The translations under genes were made by a program, and so were the position numbers. Below are positions 8,266 to 16,400 of a stretch of DNA of 64,000 nucleotides, piece by piece; the stretch's first letter is position 1; each line of letters opens with the position of its first letter. A model generated the notes under the pieces. That model made no database searches and was not told the origin of the DNA. It saw only the letters and a list, made by a program, of their open reading frames with translations. This DNA is from CBDDFV01 sp965227335. Its GTDB lineage: Bacteria; Planctomycetota; Phycisphaerae; Phycisphaerales; SM1A02. Location: the NCBI GenBank assembly GCA_965227335.1, contig CBDDFV010000012.1, positions 700,792-764,791 on the forward strand, written 5' to 3'.

Positions 8266-9704
8266 GCCGGGGACTCCTCATCATCATCATCATCTTTTTC
8301 GTGCGTCCCGACGGGCGCGGCGGCCGGCTCGGGACGGGGAAACAGCAGTTCATCCACCACGATCGGACGAATCTCCGTCTCGACCAGCCGGGGCGGCTCG
8401 ATCTCGTCGTCCGTCGTGGCGTGCAGGTCCTTCAACTTCCGGGCGCTGGGCAGCACGCGGCGTTCGAGCGAACCAACCGCCGCGTTATAGCCGGTGCTCG
8501 CCCGGTGCAGTCCGTCGCCGACCTTCGAGAAATGCTCGGCGAACCCGCGGATACGATCGTACAACTCGCGCCCGACCTCGGAGATCAGCCGCGCATTCGC
8601 CGCCACGTCCTCCTCCCGCCACCCGTACGCCACCGCCCGCAGCAGGGCGACGAACAGCGTCGGCGTCGCGATGAGCACGTGGTTCTCCATCGCCCGGGCG
8701 TGCAGGTCCGGCTTGCGCTCCAGCGCGGCCGTCAGGGCCGACTCGAGGTGAACGAACATCACGACCAGCTTCGGCGTGCGGTCGAACTGACGCCAGTACG
8801 ACTTCGCGGCCAGTCGACGCACGTGCCCTTCCACCGCGCGGGCGTGCTGCTCGAGCATCGGTTCGCGATCGTCCTCGGCTTCCAGCGCGTCGAGGTAGGC
8901 GTCCATGGCGACCTTCGAATCGACGACGATCGAACCGCCGCCCGGCAGACGCACGATCATGTCGGGACGATCCCGGGTGTCGGCGTCGTCGGTGGGGGGC
9001 TGCTCGAAGAAGTCGCAGTGGTTGGTCATGCCCGCCATCTCGACCGCGTTGCGGAGCTGCAACTCGCCCCAGCGTCCCCGCTGGTTCGGCCGACGCAGGG
9101 CCGAGACGAGACGGTGCGTCTGCCGGTTGAGCTGCGTGTGCGACGCCGCGATCTGCGTGATCTGCTCGTCCAGCTTGGCGTACGCCTCGATCCGCTTCGA
9201 CTCCAGCGCCTTCACCGCCTCGTTCTGCTGCTTCAGCAGCTCGTTGATCGGCTTCACCGTGGCGTCGATCGCGACCCGCTGCTTCTCCGCATCGCTCTTC
9301 GCGGCGGACATCAGGCCTTCGAACGATTTCTTCGCGAGGGCCAGGAACTGCTCGTTGTTCGCCCGCAGGGCCTCCGCCCCCGTCGCCGCGAACGTCTCCT
9401 TCATCCGTTTCTCGACCGCTTCGATCAACGCCTTCTGCTCCGCGAGCTGAGCGTCGCGGGCCTCCAGCGTGGATTCGAGGCGGGCCTTCGCGTCGTTCGC
9501 GGCTTCGCGGGCGGCGTCGGCCTCCGTGCGGGCCGTCTCCGCCCGGGCCAGTTCATCGGCGAGGTGTTCGACGCGAGCGAGCGTCGCGGCGTGGGCGGCG
9601 GCGTCGCGACCGCGACGGAGGAGCATCCACACCGTCGCCCCCGCCGCGCCCAGCGCAAGCCCGACGCCCCCGCCTATCGCAAATCCGGTCATCCAGTCGC
9701 TCAC
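8262..9704 (-). CDS. rmuC: DNA recombination protein RmuC
   Basis: A 480-residue RmuC-family protein: an N-terminal membrane helix (about 7-28), a long coiled coil (about 30-190), and the conserved nuclease-like core with RRPNQRGRWGELQLRNAVE, VDSKVAMDAYLDAL, SYWRQFDRTPKLVVMFVHLE and LIATPTLFVALLRAVAYGW. RmuC limits inversions at short inverted repeats in E. coli. The GTG at 9704 is used: a -10-like TATGAT (9711-9716) lies 6 bases upstream and no Shine-Dalgarno is present, suggesting a leaderless transcript. It is first in an operon of four genes joined by 4-base overlaps. Confidence 0.92.
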   Translation of the reverse strand: MSDWMTGFAIGGGVGLALGAAGATVWMLLRRGRDAAAHAATLARVEHLADELARAETARTEADAAREAANDAKARLESTLEARDAQLAEQKALIEAVEKRMKETFAATGAEALRANNEQFLALAKKSFEGLMSAAKSDAEKQRVAIDATVKPINELLKQQNEAVKALESKRIEAYAKLDEQITQIAASHTQLNRQTHRLVSALRRPNQRGRWGELQLRNAVEMAGMTNHCDFFEQPPTDDADTRDRPDMIVRLPGGGSIVVDSKVAMDAYLDALEAEDDREPMLEQHARAVEGHVRRLAAKSYWRQFDRTPKLVVMFVHLESALTAALERKPDLHARAMENHVLIATPTLFVALLRAVAYGWREEDVAANARLISEVGRELYDRIRGFAEHFSKVGDGLHRASTGYNAAVGSLERRVLPSARKLKDLHATTDDEIEPPRLVETEIRPIVVDELLFPRPEPAAAPVGTHEKDDDDDEESPA

Positions 9705-9710
9705 AGTGCG

Positions 9711-9716
9711 ATCATA
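9711..9716 (-). promoter_or_regulatory. -10 box of a probable leaderless promoter for rmuC
   Basis: TATGAT on the minus strand is separated by six bases (CGCACT) from the GTG at 9704. No ribosome site lies between. No convincing -35 box was found. Confidence 0.5.
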
Positions 9717-9744
9717 CTCGGGGGCGGAAGCAGGGGACAGGAGC

Positions 9745-9755
9745 GGGGGGGGGGG
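9745..9755. repeat. Poly(G) tract of 11 bases
   Basis: Eleven consecutive G on the plus strand (C on the minus strand), about 30 bases upstream of the rmuC -10 box. Tracts of this length can slip in replication. Confidence 0.8.
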
Positions 9756-9795
9756 CGGTCGCGACGGGGGATGGCGTGCATGGGTCGGCGCAGAA

Positions 9796-9824
9796 CGCCG
9801 CCCCGACGGCGGGCCGGGGCGGCG
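9796..9824 (-). terminator. Hairpin after the HAF-repeat protein gene
   Basis: A perfect 10-bp stem (CGCCGCCCCG with its complement at 9815-9824) and a 9-base loop, 25 bases downstream of the stop at 9850 on the minus strand. Only TTCT follows, so it is a weak intrinsic terminator. Confidence 0.55.
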
Positions 9825-9849
9825 GGATGATCTGCTGATGCGAGACGGG

Positions 9850-11925
9850 TCAGCCGGTCCACGCGGCGAGGAGCGCGGCGAGGTCGCCGGCGTCCACGAC
9901 GCCGTCGCCGTTCAGATCGGCGTCGCATCCGTCGCACGGTCCCCACACGGCGAGGAGCATCGCGAGGTCGGGCGCGTTCACCGCCCCGTCGCCGTCCAGG
10001 TCGCCGAGCGTGCAGCCCTCCGCCGTTTCATTCGTGATGACGAGCCCCCAGTTGTACAACGCGCTCACGGGGGAAAAGCCGATCGTGGTGATCCGCACTG
10101 TCCACACGCCGCCGACGGTCAGACCGTCGAACGTCGCGAGCGGATCGTCCGGCGTATAGGCGGGCGGCGACACGATGGGCTCGAAGGGACTCCCGAAGTT
10201 GCCCTGATCCTCGATCGGTCCGCCCGTCCCCTCGTCGTCGAGGACGGCGCGGTAGCCGAGCTGCCCGTTGCCGAGCGGCGTCTCCGGCACGCCGGGCTGA
10301 TCGAGGAGGGTGATCGTCACGCCGTCGTGGATCAGCTCCACCCGCAGGTTGCCGATGCGATAGTCGATGTCGAGCGTGAAGTCGACGTCGCTGATCACGC
10401 CGGCGCCCGTCACGAGGAAGTCGTCCTCGAACTCCGAATTCGGCGGCAGGTACACGGGGACGTCGTACTCGAGCAGATACGGGACGGTGGCCGCTTCGTC
10501 ACACTCGTCGGGCACGCCGTTGCCGTTGCAGTCCTCGCTGCGTCCCTCGCTGATGTCGCAGTCGTCCGGCAGGCCGTTGGCGTTGCAGTCCGTCTCGCAG
10601 TCGTCGGGGACGCCGTCGCCATCGCAGTCCGCTTCGCATTCGTCGGCGATTCCGTTCTCGTTGCAGTCGGTGCTGACGCCGTCAGCGATGTCGCACACAT
10701 CCCACGCGCCGTTGGCGTTGCAGTCGACGACGTCGTATCCGAGCGAGGCGAGGCGGTCGATCAGCCACTGTTCGTCGCCGGGCGCGACGACGCCGTCGCC
10801 GTCAAGATCGACCGGGGTCGCGATCCACGCGCACAGATCGATCGGCGTCACCTCCGCGTCGCCGTTGACGTCGCCGGGGATGATCATCTCGCCCAGCGGC
10901 GTGAGGAGCGCAGCGAGGTAACCCGCGGCGATCTGGCCGCCGCCGTTGATCCCGCCCGCGATCGAAGGCACGTAGGGGAACGCATCGTCGATCTGGTCGG
11001 CGACGAAATAGATCGCGTTCGCGGCGTCAATGAAGACCACCGGATTGATCTGCCCGCCCGCGCCGAGCGCGCCGACGACGTCGCCCCGATCATTGATGTC
11101 GTACGCCGCGTCAAGCCAGCTGTTGGCCCAGAGCAGCTCCCAGACGCCGTTGACGCGTCGCGCGGCGCCTTTGACGAAGTGTCCCGCCCCGTCCGTGTAC
11201 GGCATCCCGACGGTGCCGACCACGTCGCCGTCTTCGTTGATCGCCTGCAGCGACACGCCCGTCGTTCCGGGCGGCGTCGTGACCGGCGTCAGGTCGCCGT
11301 CGAGCCCGCCGATCCACGCGCCGCCCACGAGTTGTCCGGCGTCGTTGAGATCGACAGGTCGGGCCGGAAAATCCAACGGCGCCAGTTCGCCGACCTTGAA
11401 GTCGTACCACATCGCGGCAAACGGACCGACGTCGGGCGTCGCCTGCGAGTAGCCCACCGCATGGCCCGCATTGTTCACGGCGGTGAAGGCGCTCACGCCG
11501 TACCCGGCGAGCCCGCCGACATCGACGATCGCCGTCACCGCGCCCGTGAGCGTCGAGAACCGCCAGTACGCCGCGCTCCCGATCTCCGAGAAAGAGCCGC
11601 CGGCGGCGCTTCCCACGATGATGACGTCCCCCGCGGCGTCCCGGTCCGACACATCGAACGCCCGCGCGCTCGTGTACCCGGGAACCAGCGGCAGCAGGAT
11701 CGGACCGGCCTCGTAACTGTACGCCCATGCCTGACGGTGACCGGCGAACCAGATTTCGCCGACAGCGTCGCCATCCTCGTTGACGGCCGCGGGTGGAGCG
11801 ACCTCGTTCGGGGCGATCACGTCGGAGATTGGCGCGACGTGGTACGCGGGACCGCCCGCCGCTGCGGTCGCGGCGACCGCAGCGGCCAGCACGACGCCGA
11901 CGCGACCGGACTGACTTCGTTGCAT
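9850..11925 (-). CDS. Secreted HAF-repeat, Cys/Ca repeat, P-like domain protein with dockerin tail
   Basis: A 691-residue exported protein. Signal peptide at 1-25. Residues about 40-345 contain repeats such as AVNEDGDAVGEIW, VNNAGHAVGYS, LNDAGQLVGGAW and INDRGDVVGALG, typical of HAF repeats. Residues 349-395 hold two single EF-hand-like loops. Residues 398-478 are a chain of DCNxNGxPDxCD-type units, probably calcium binding. Residues 478-635 resemble a proprotein-convertase P domain (IGNLRVELIHDGVTITLL). The last 54 residues are the tandem EF-hand tail with CDGC between loops, ending AAWTG. Start at 11925 follows AAAAGGAG; the ATG at 12030 is not needed. Confidence 0.85.
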   Translation of the reverse strand: MQRSQSGRVGVVLAAAVAATAAAGGPAYHVAPISDVIAPNEVAPPAAVNEDGDAVGEIWFAGHRQAWAYSYEAGPILLPLVPGYTSARAFDVSDRDAAGDVIIVGSAAGGSFSEIGSAAYWRFSTLTGAVTAIVDVGGLAGYGVSAFTAVNNAGHAVGYSQATPDVGPFAAMWYDFKVGELAPLDFPARPVDLNDAGQLVGGAWIGGLDGDLTPVTTPPGTTGVSLQAINEDGDVVGTVGMPYTDGAGHFVKGAARRVNGVWELLWANSWLDAAYDINDRGDVVGALGAGGQINPVVFIDAANAIYFVADQIDDAFPYVPSIAGGINGGGQIAAGYLAALLTPLGEMIIPGDVNGDAEVTPIDLCAWIATPVDLDGDGVVAPGDEQWLIDRLASLGYDVVDCNANGAWDVCDIADGVSTDCNENGIADECEADCDGDGVPDDCETDCNANGLPDDCDISEGRSEDCNGNGVPDECDEAATVPYLLEYDVPVYLPPNSEFEDDFLVTGAGVISDVDFTLDIDYRIGNLRVELIHDGVTITLLDQPGVPETPLGNGQLGYRAVLDDEGTGGPIEDQGNFGSPFEPIVSPPAYTPDDPLATFDGLTVGGVWTVRITTIGFSPVSALYNWGLVITNETAEGCTLGDLDGDGAVNAPDLAMLLAVWGPCDGCDADLNGDGVVDAGDLAALLAAWTG

Positions 11926-12083
11926 CTCGATGCTCCTTTTGTGTCCGCGACCTGCATGCCTCGAACGTGCATCAAGGCCGCACATCCCGCAGAGGTCGGG
12001 GCATCGAGCGTGATACTGCGGGCGGACCAAACTCGGGAGAACGGGGATTCGGCCCCGATCTCACGCGCGTCGAGCGCCCTCGC

Positions 12084-12119
12084 CCAAAAGAGAAAACGCC
12101 CCGGCCGGAGCCGGGGCGT
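12084..12119 (-). terminator. Intrinsic terminator of the glucose/sorbosone dehydrogenase-like gene
   Basis: On the minus strand a 10-bp stem (ACGCCCCGGC, complement across 12096-12119) with a 4-base loop is followed by TTTCTCTTTT. It lies 34 bases past the stop at 12154. Confidence 0.85.
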
Positions 12120-12153
12120 CGGATGAATCAGGAGATGCGTTTCGTCGCGTCGA

Positions 12154-13584
12154 TTACGGGCAGTCGCCCCACGCGGCGAGGAGACCGGCGAGGTCGGCGG
12201 GACCGACCATGCCGTCGCCGTCGAGATCGGCCGGGCAACCTTCGCAGGCGCCCCACGCGGCGAGCAGACCGGCGAGGTCCGCCGCGCCCACGACGCCGTC
12301 CTCATCGAGGTCGCCGACGCACGGATCGCCGCCGCAGACCACTTCGCCCGCTTCCGGGATGATCTTGAAGACCTGGCCCGACGTGCCGGAGCCCTGGTCG
12401 ACGATGTAGATCTCGCCGTTGGCGTCTTCGCCGAACGAGGAGATCTGGTTGATCGTGAAGCCTTCGACGGACGGCGACAGTTCGCTCGTGCGGGTGACGA
12501 AGTCGGTGGTGCCGTCGGCGCCGTCCCACTTGAACGACCAGATGCGCTGGAGCACGTAGTCCGCAAAGAAGTAGGTGCCGTCGAGCGTCGGGATCGCACA
12601 GCCGCGGTAGACATAGCCGCCGGTGATCGAGAAGCCCTGGCTGTGGGTGTAGACGTGCACCGGGTCGGTCAGCGACGGGCTGCTGCAGGAGCAGCCGGAG
12701 AGACCCGTGCAGATGTTGCCTTCCTTGCAACGCCAGCCGTAGTTCTCGCCGCCGATCGACTTGGCGGGCTGCACGTTGACTTCCTCGCGGGCGTTCTGGC
12801 CGACGTCGGCGATGTAGAGATCGCCGGTGACGCGGTCGAACGAGTTCCGCCACGGGTTGCGGAGACCGTACGACCAGATCTCGTCATCGCCGGTGACGCC
12901 GACGAACGGGTTGTCGGACGGGATCGTGTACGGCGGCGTCGCGGGCTCTTCGACGCTCGGGTCGATGCGGAGCATCTTGCCGAGCGGCTGGTTCGTGATG
13001 TCCTGCGCGCGGTTGCCGGGGTCGTTGCCCGAGCCGCCGTCGCCGGTCGCGATGTAGAGATACCCGTCGGGACCGAAGCCGATCCAGCCGCCGTTGTGGT
13101 TCCCGAACGGCTGGTTGAACTGCATGATCGTCGTGGCGGTCGACGCCGAGGCGCGATTGGGATCGCTGTCGCTCACCTGGTACCGGGCGACGACGGTGTC
13201 GCCGTTGCTGGGACCGGTGTAGTTGACGTAGAAGTAGCCGTTCTCGTTGTAGTTCGGGTGGAACGCCAGGCCGAGCAGGCCGCGCTCGTCGTTCGTCGAC
13301 GAGCCGCCGGTGACGAGCGACGTGATGTTGAGGTAATCGCTGGACAGCAGGTCGCCGGTGTTCAGGTCCAGAATGCGGATCTTGCCGCCCTTCTGCACGA
13401 TGAACAGACGGTCGGTGTCGCCGGGGGCGTGGGTCACGAAGACCGGGTACGCGAGTCCGCTCGCCACGCGGGTGGTGGTCAGCGGTTCAGCGCCGCCGAG
13501 GCCGCCCATGGCGGAGGCGGTCGCGACGCAGGCGAACAGGCCCGCCGCGGCGCCCAGTCGCGTCGTCAATGTCTTGCACTTCAT
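12154..13584 (-). CDS. Secreted PQQ-dependent glucose/sorbosone dehydrogenase-like protein with dockerin tail
   Basis: A 476-residue exported beta-propeller enzyme of the GSDH family. Signal peptide at about 1-23 (MKCKTLTTRLGAAAGLFACV). Family motifs are GLLGLAFHPNY, GWIGFGPDGYLYIATGDGG, QPLGKMLRIDP, YGLRNPWRNSFDR and LYIADVGQNAREEV. A CKEGNICTGLSGCSCSS loop suggests disulphides. The last 55 residues form the tandem EF-hand tail with CEGC between loops. Likely role: oxidation of sugars outside the cytoplasm; the cofactor is inferred from the family. The ATG at 13584 was chosen because a signal peptide follows directly and AAAGGA lies 10 bases upstream; the longer ATG at 13728 would overlap the promoter. 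Confidence 0.9.
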   Translation of the reverse strand: MKCKTLTTRLGAAAGLFACVATASAMGGLGGAEPLTTTRVASGLAYPVFVTHAPGDTDRLFIVQKGGKIRILDLNTGDLLSSDYLNITSLVTGGSSTNDERGLLGLAFHPNYNENGYFYVNYTGPSNGDTVVARYQVSDSDPNRASASTATTIMQFNQPFGNHNGGWIGFGPDGYLYIATGDGGSGNDPGNRAQDITNQPLGKMLRIDPSVEEPATPPYTIPSDNPFVGVTGDDEIWSYGLRNPWRNSFDRVTGDLYIADVGQNAREEVNVQPAKSIGGENYGWRCKEGNICTGLSGCSCSSPSLTDPVHVYTHSQGFSITGGYVYRGCAIPTLDGTYFFADYVLQRIWSFKWDGADGTTDFVTRTSELSPSVEGFTINQISSFGEDANGEIYIVDQGSGTSGQVFKIIPEAGEVVCGGDPCVGDLDEDGVVGAADLAGLLAAWGACEGCPADLDGDGMVGPADLAGLLAAWGDCP

Positions 13585-13893
13585 TCCTGAAGGATCCTTT
13601 CTTGCTGCTCTCGCGCTCTTCAATGTCGCCCGCCCGCGTCCGACGATGGTCGGCCCGCGCGCAGACAGAACGGTGGGGTCAGAGGCCGATTTCAGACGTC
13701 CGACGGACGCCGCAGACCGCGATACCACAGGCGCTTGGGGCCGCCGCGCGGTTCACCATCCGCCCCCAATCTATAGCCCCCCGAGCCGGACTGGCAAGCG
13801 TTTTCCCCGGTTTCCACGCCGATCGGCCGAACCCGGCCGCGCCAAACCACGCGCCTGACCTGATGATGTCGTCGACATGGCCGCTTCAGGCCG
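13585..13893. other. Intergenic region, 309 bp
   Basis: Holds the sigma-70-type promoter at 13770-13797 for the dehydrogenase gene and a leader of about 180 bases. The remainder up to 13893 is the unremarkable 3' flank of the glycosyltransferase fusion gene. No gene is seen. Confidence 0.6.
13770..13797 (-). promoter_or_regulatory. Sigma-70-type promoter for the glucose/sorbosone dehydrogenase-like gene
   Basis: On the minus strand -35 TTGCCA (13792-13797), a 16-base spacer, and -10 TATAGA (13770-13775). The same TTGCCA with 16-base spacing occurs before prpB. The leader to 13584 would be about 180 bases. Confidence 0.65.
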
Positions 13894-15390
13894 TCATCGG
13901 AGCTTCAGCTTCCGGAACGCCACCCAGCTCATCTGGAGCAGCATGAACCCGTGCCGGAACCGACTGATGCTCGTGTCCCCGTAGGTGCGGGCCCGATAAC
14001 GCACCGGCGTCTCGATGATCCGGAAGTTCGCCTTCGCCGCCCCGAAGATCAGGTCGAAGTCGCCGAACGGATCGAAATCCCCGAAGTAGTGCCGGTTGGA
14101 CGCGATGACGTCGTAGTTCCGCTTCAGCAGCACCTTCGTCCCGCACAGCGTGTCGCGGAACCGCTGTCCGATCAGCCACGTGAACAACAGCGAGAAGAAC
14201 CGGTTCCCGCACTTGTTCAGGAACCGCATCGCGTCGTCCTCCATCGGATAGACCAGACGCGTCCCGTTGATGAACTCGCCCCGCCCCGATCGCAACGCGT
14301 CGAAGAAGCGAGGCAGATCCTCCGGCGGCACCGTGAGATCCGCGTCGAGGATCATCAGCACGTCGCCCGTCGCCGCCGCGAATCCCTGACGAACCGCATC
14401 CCCCTTGCCGATCCCGTCGCCCTGCGGGATGAACTTGATGTCCATCTCCGGTCGCGCGGCCATCTGCGCGCGGATCTCCTCCTCCGTCCCGTCCTCCGAA
14501 TTCCCGTCCACGAAGATGATCTCCGTGTGCGAGCCGATCATCGGGACGCGATCCAGCGCCGGCCCGATGTTGCCCCGCTCATCCTTCGTCGGAATCAGGA
14601 TCGTGCACGACAGCTGATCCGCGTTCGGCGGCGGCGTGAGCGGCCGCGCGATCACCATCTGCGTCAGACACAGGTGCTTGAAGGGCCAGAACTTCGCGAG
14701 AAAGCGATTGCAGACCTCGTGCACCACCGGCAGACGCGTCGGCGCCAGCGTTTCCGCCCAGCGGCGCACGATGTCGAAGCCGGCGAGGCCGAGCAGATTG
14801 TCAAAGTCCTCCGGCCCGAGCCAGTTCTGCTCCTCGGTCTTCCGGCGCAGTCCGAGGGTCGACGCAACGCGCAGGATCGGTCCCCACAACGCGTTGTAGT
14901 ACGTCATGATCACCCGCGTGTGGGGATGGCAGACGGCGAGCACGCAGTCGAGGCACGACTGGATGTCGCCCATGTCGGCCAGGGCGTGGCCGTCGAGCAG
15001 CACGATGTCGAACGTCTCGCTCCCGCCGTCGTCGGTCGGAAAGGCGAAGTCCTCCGGGTCCATCACCTCGAAGCGAAGATGCGGATGCCGCGCCTTCGCG
15101 CGATCGACCATCGCGTCCGTGAGATCGATCCCCACGCCCTCGCCCGGATTGCACGCCTCGAGCAGATCGCCGAGCCCGCACCCGACGTGCAGGACCCGCG
15201 AGCCCTCCGGCGCGTGCATGCTGACGAGACGGGCGAGTTCGCGGTAGTAGCCGCGATGACGCTTCGCCCATCGCTCGACATCCGCCGCGGTCCGCTCCTG
15301 TCGCGCCGCCCGTCGCGCGCGATCCTGCTCGCGGATCGACCCCGAGGGCGACGGCGACGGTTCGACGGGAGCGGCGGGGGAGGCGGACAT
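13894..15390 (-). CDS. Methyltransferase / family 2 glycosyltransferase fusion
   Basis: A 498-residue two-domain protein. Residues about 35-235 are a class I SAM-dependent methyltransferase (VLHVGCGLGDLLEA, then GVGIDLTDAMVDRAK). Residues about 265-490 are a GT2 polyprenyl-phosphate sugar transferase of the DPM1 type (CTILIPTKDERGNI, FVDGNSEDGT, and the DADL metal site in VLMILDADLTVPPEDL). There is no membrane segment at the end. Likely role: envelope or glycolipid synthesis. The ATG at 15390 follows CAGGAG; a TATGCT -10-like box lies further upstream. The gene is divergent from a stand-alone methyltransferase at 15563. Confidence 0.88.
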   Translation of the reverse strand: MSASPAAPVEPSPSPSGSIREQDRARRAARQERTAADVERWAKRHRGYYRELARLVSMHAPEGSRVLHVGCGLGDLLEACNPGEGVGIDLTDAMVDRAKARHPHLRFEVMDPEDFAFPTDDGGSETFDIVLLDGHALADMGDIQSCLDCVLAVCHPHTRVIMTYYNALWGPILRVASTLGLRRKTEEQNWLGPEDFDNLLGLAGFDIVRRWAETLAPTRLPVVHEVCNRFLAKFWPFKHLCLTQMVIARPLTPPPNADQLSCTILIPTKDERGNIGPALDRVPMIGSHTEIIFVDGNSEDGTEEEIRAQMAARPEMDIKFIPQGDGIGKGDAVRQGFAAATGDVLMILDADLTVPPEDLPRFFDALRSGRGEFINGTRLVYPMEDDAMRFLNKCGNRFFSLLFTWLIGQRFRDTLCGTKVLLKRNYDVIASNRHYFGDFDPFGDFDLIFGAAKANFRIIETPVRYRARTYGDTSISRFRHGFMLLQMSWVAFRKLKLR

Positions 15391-15562
15391 CGGAACTCCT
15401 GCGGCGGGCGGCGGGGACGATGGGTCGGTCGGAAACGCCCCAGCATAGGAGCCCGTCCGACGTGATGCATCATTCGAGACGCCTGATCGTCCGATACAGT
15501 GCACCGGACGGTTCCCTTCTATCGGCCGCCTCGCCCGTTCGATTCACCCCCGACCCGAACCC

Positions 15563-16258
15563 ATGACCGCCCGACTCGACCCTGACGCCACCCGCGCCCA
15601 CTGGGACGACCTCGCCGCGACGTACGACGACGCCAAGGCGAAGAACTCCGCGTACTACGACCTGCTCAAGGCGGTCGTGGACGCCGCCGTCCCCGCCGAC
15701 CGTCGCACCAGGGTCCTCGAGATCGGGTGCGGCACCGGCCAGATCCTCGCGTCCCTCCAGCCCGGGGCGGGGCTCGGCGTCGACATCAGCGCCGAAATGA
15801 TCGACCGCGCCCGCGCCCAGTACGCCGACCGCCCGGAACTCACCTTCGCGGTCGGCGACGCGGCGGAAGTCGTGGAGCCCGGCGCGTACGCCGCCGTCGT
15901 CTCCGCCGATGTCCTCGAACACGTCCCCGACTGGGCCGCCGTCGTCGACGCGGCGGTCGATGCGTGCGCCCCGAACGGCGTCGTCGTCCTCACCACGCCC
16001 AGCCCGGGGTGGGCCCTGCCGTTGTGGATCCTCGAGAAGACGAAACTCAAGATGCCCGAAGGACCGCACGAGTTCGTGAGCATCCGGAAGATCGCCGCGC
16101 GTCTGCGCGAGCGCGGCTGCACGGTCGACGACGTGCGCACGCACGGGATGATCCCCGCGCGTCTCGCGGGGCTGGGCCCGGCCCTCTCCCGCGCCGCCGC
16201 CCGCGCGCCGATCGCGAAGTGGTGCGGCGTGATCCAGACGGTAATCGCGCACCGGTAG
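15563..16258 (+). CDS. Class I SAM-dependent methyltransferase
   Basis: A 231-residue methyltransferase with motif I VLEIGCGTGQILASL (about residues 53-67), motif II GVDISAEMIDRAR, and VVSADVLEHVPDW. The acceptor is unknown. It is divergent from the methyltransferase-glycosyltransferase fusion, so a shared envelope or glycan role is possible. Its TAG stop (16256-16258) lies inside the left arm of the inverted repeat at 16255-16400. Confidence 0.88.
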   Translation: MTARLDPDATRAHWDDLAATYDDAKAKNSAYYDLLKAVVDAAVPADRRTRVLEIGCGTGQILASLQPGAGLGVDISAEMIDRARAQYADRPELTFAVGDAAEVVEPGAYAAVVSADVLEHVPDWAAVVDAAVDACAPNGVVVLTTPSPGWALPLWILEKTKLKMPEGPHEFVSIRKIAARLRERGCTVDDVRTHGMIPARLAGLGPALSRAAARAPIAKWCGVIQTVIAHR

Positions 16259-16400
16259 GTTCCGCACGAACGGGCGGAACGTGCTCCGGGCCCCCTGATC
16301 GTCATGCCGTCGTGCGATCAGCATCCGTGATGCGCACCGAGCGACCGCTGGTTTCGTGAGCGGGCGGTGCGCACGTTCCGCACGTCCGTGCGGAACCTAC
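16255..16400. repeat. 146-bp inverted repeat between convergent genes, supplying both stop codons
   Basis: The arms 16255-16284 and 16371-16400 are inverted copies of 30 bases with 28 matches, starting GTAGGTTCCGCACG. Each arm is itself palindromic; the right arm forms a 10-bp stem (GTTCCGCACG with its complement) around TC. The 86-base centre holds further small hairpins, for example GCATC-CGT-GATGC. The TAG of the left gene (16256-16258) and that of the right gene (minus strand, 16397-16399) occupy the same position in each arm. It could act as a bidirectional terminator or be a REP/MITE-like insertion. Confidence 0.85.

Noticed and set aside
9469..12126. An 885-residue plus-strand frame opposite rmuC and the HAF-repeat gene
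   Set aside because: It spans two real minus-strand genes, their intergenic hairpin and a poly(G) tract, and shows no domain.
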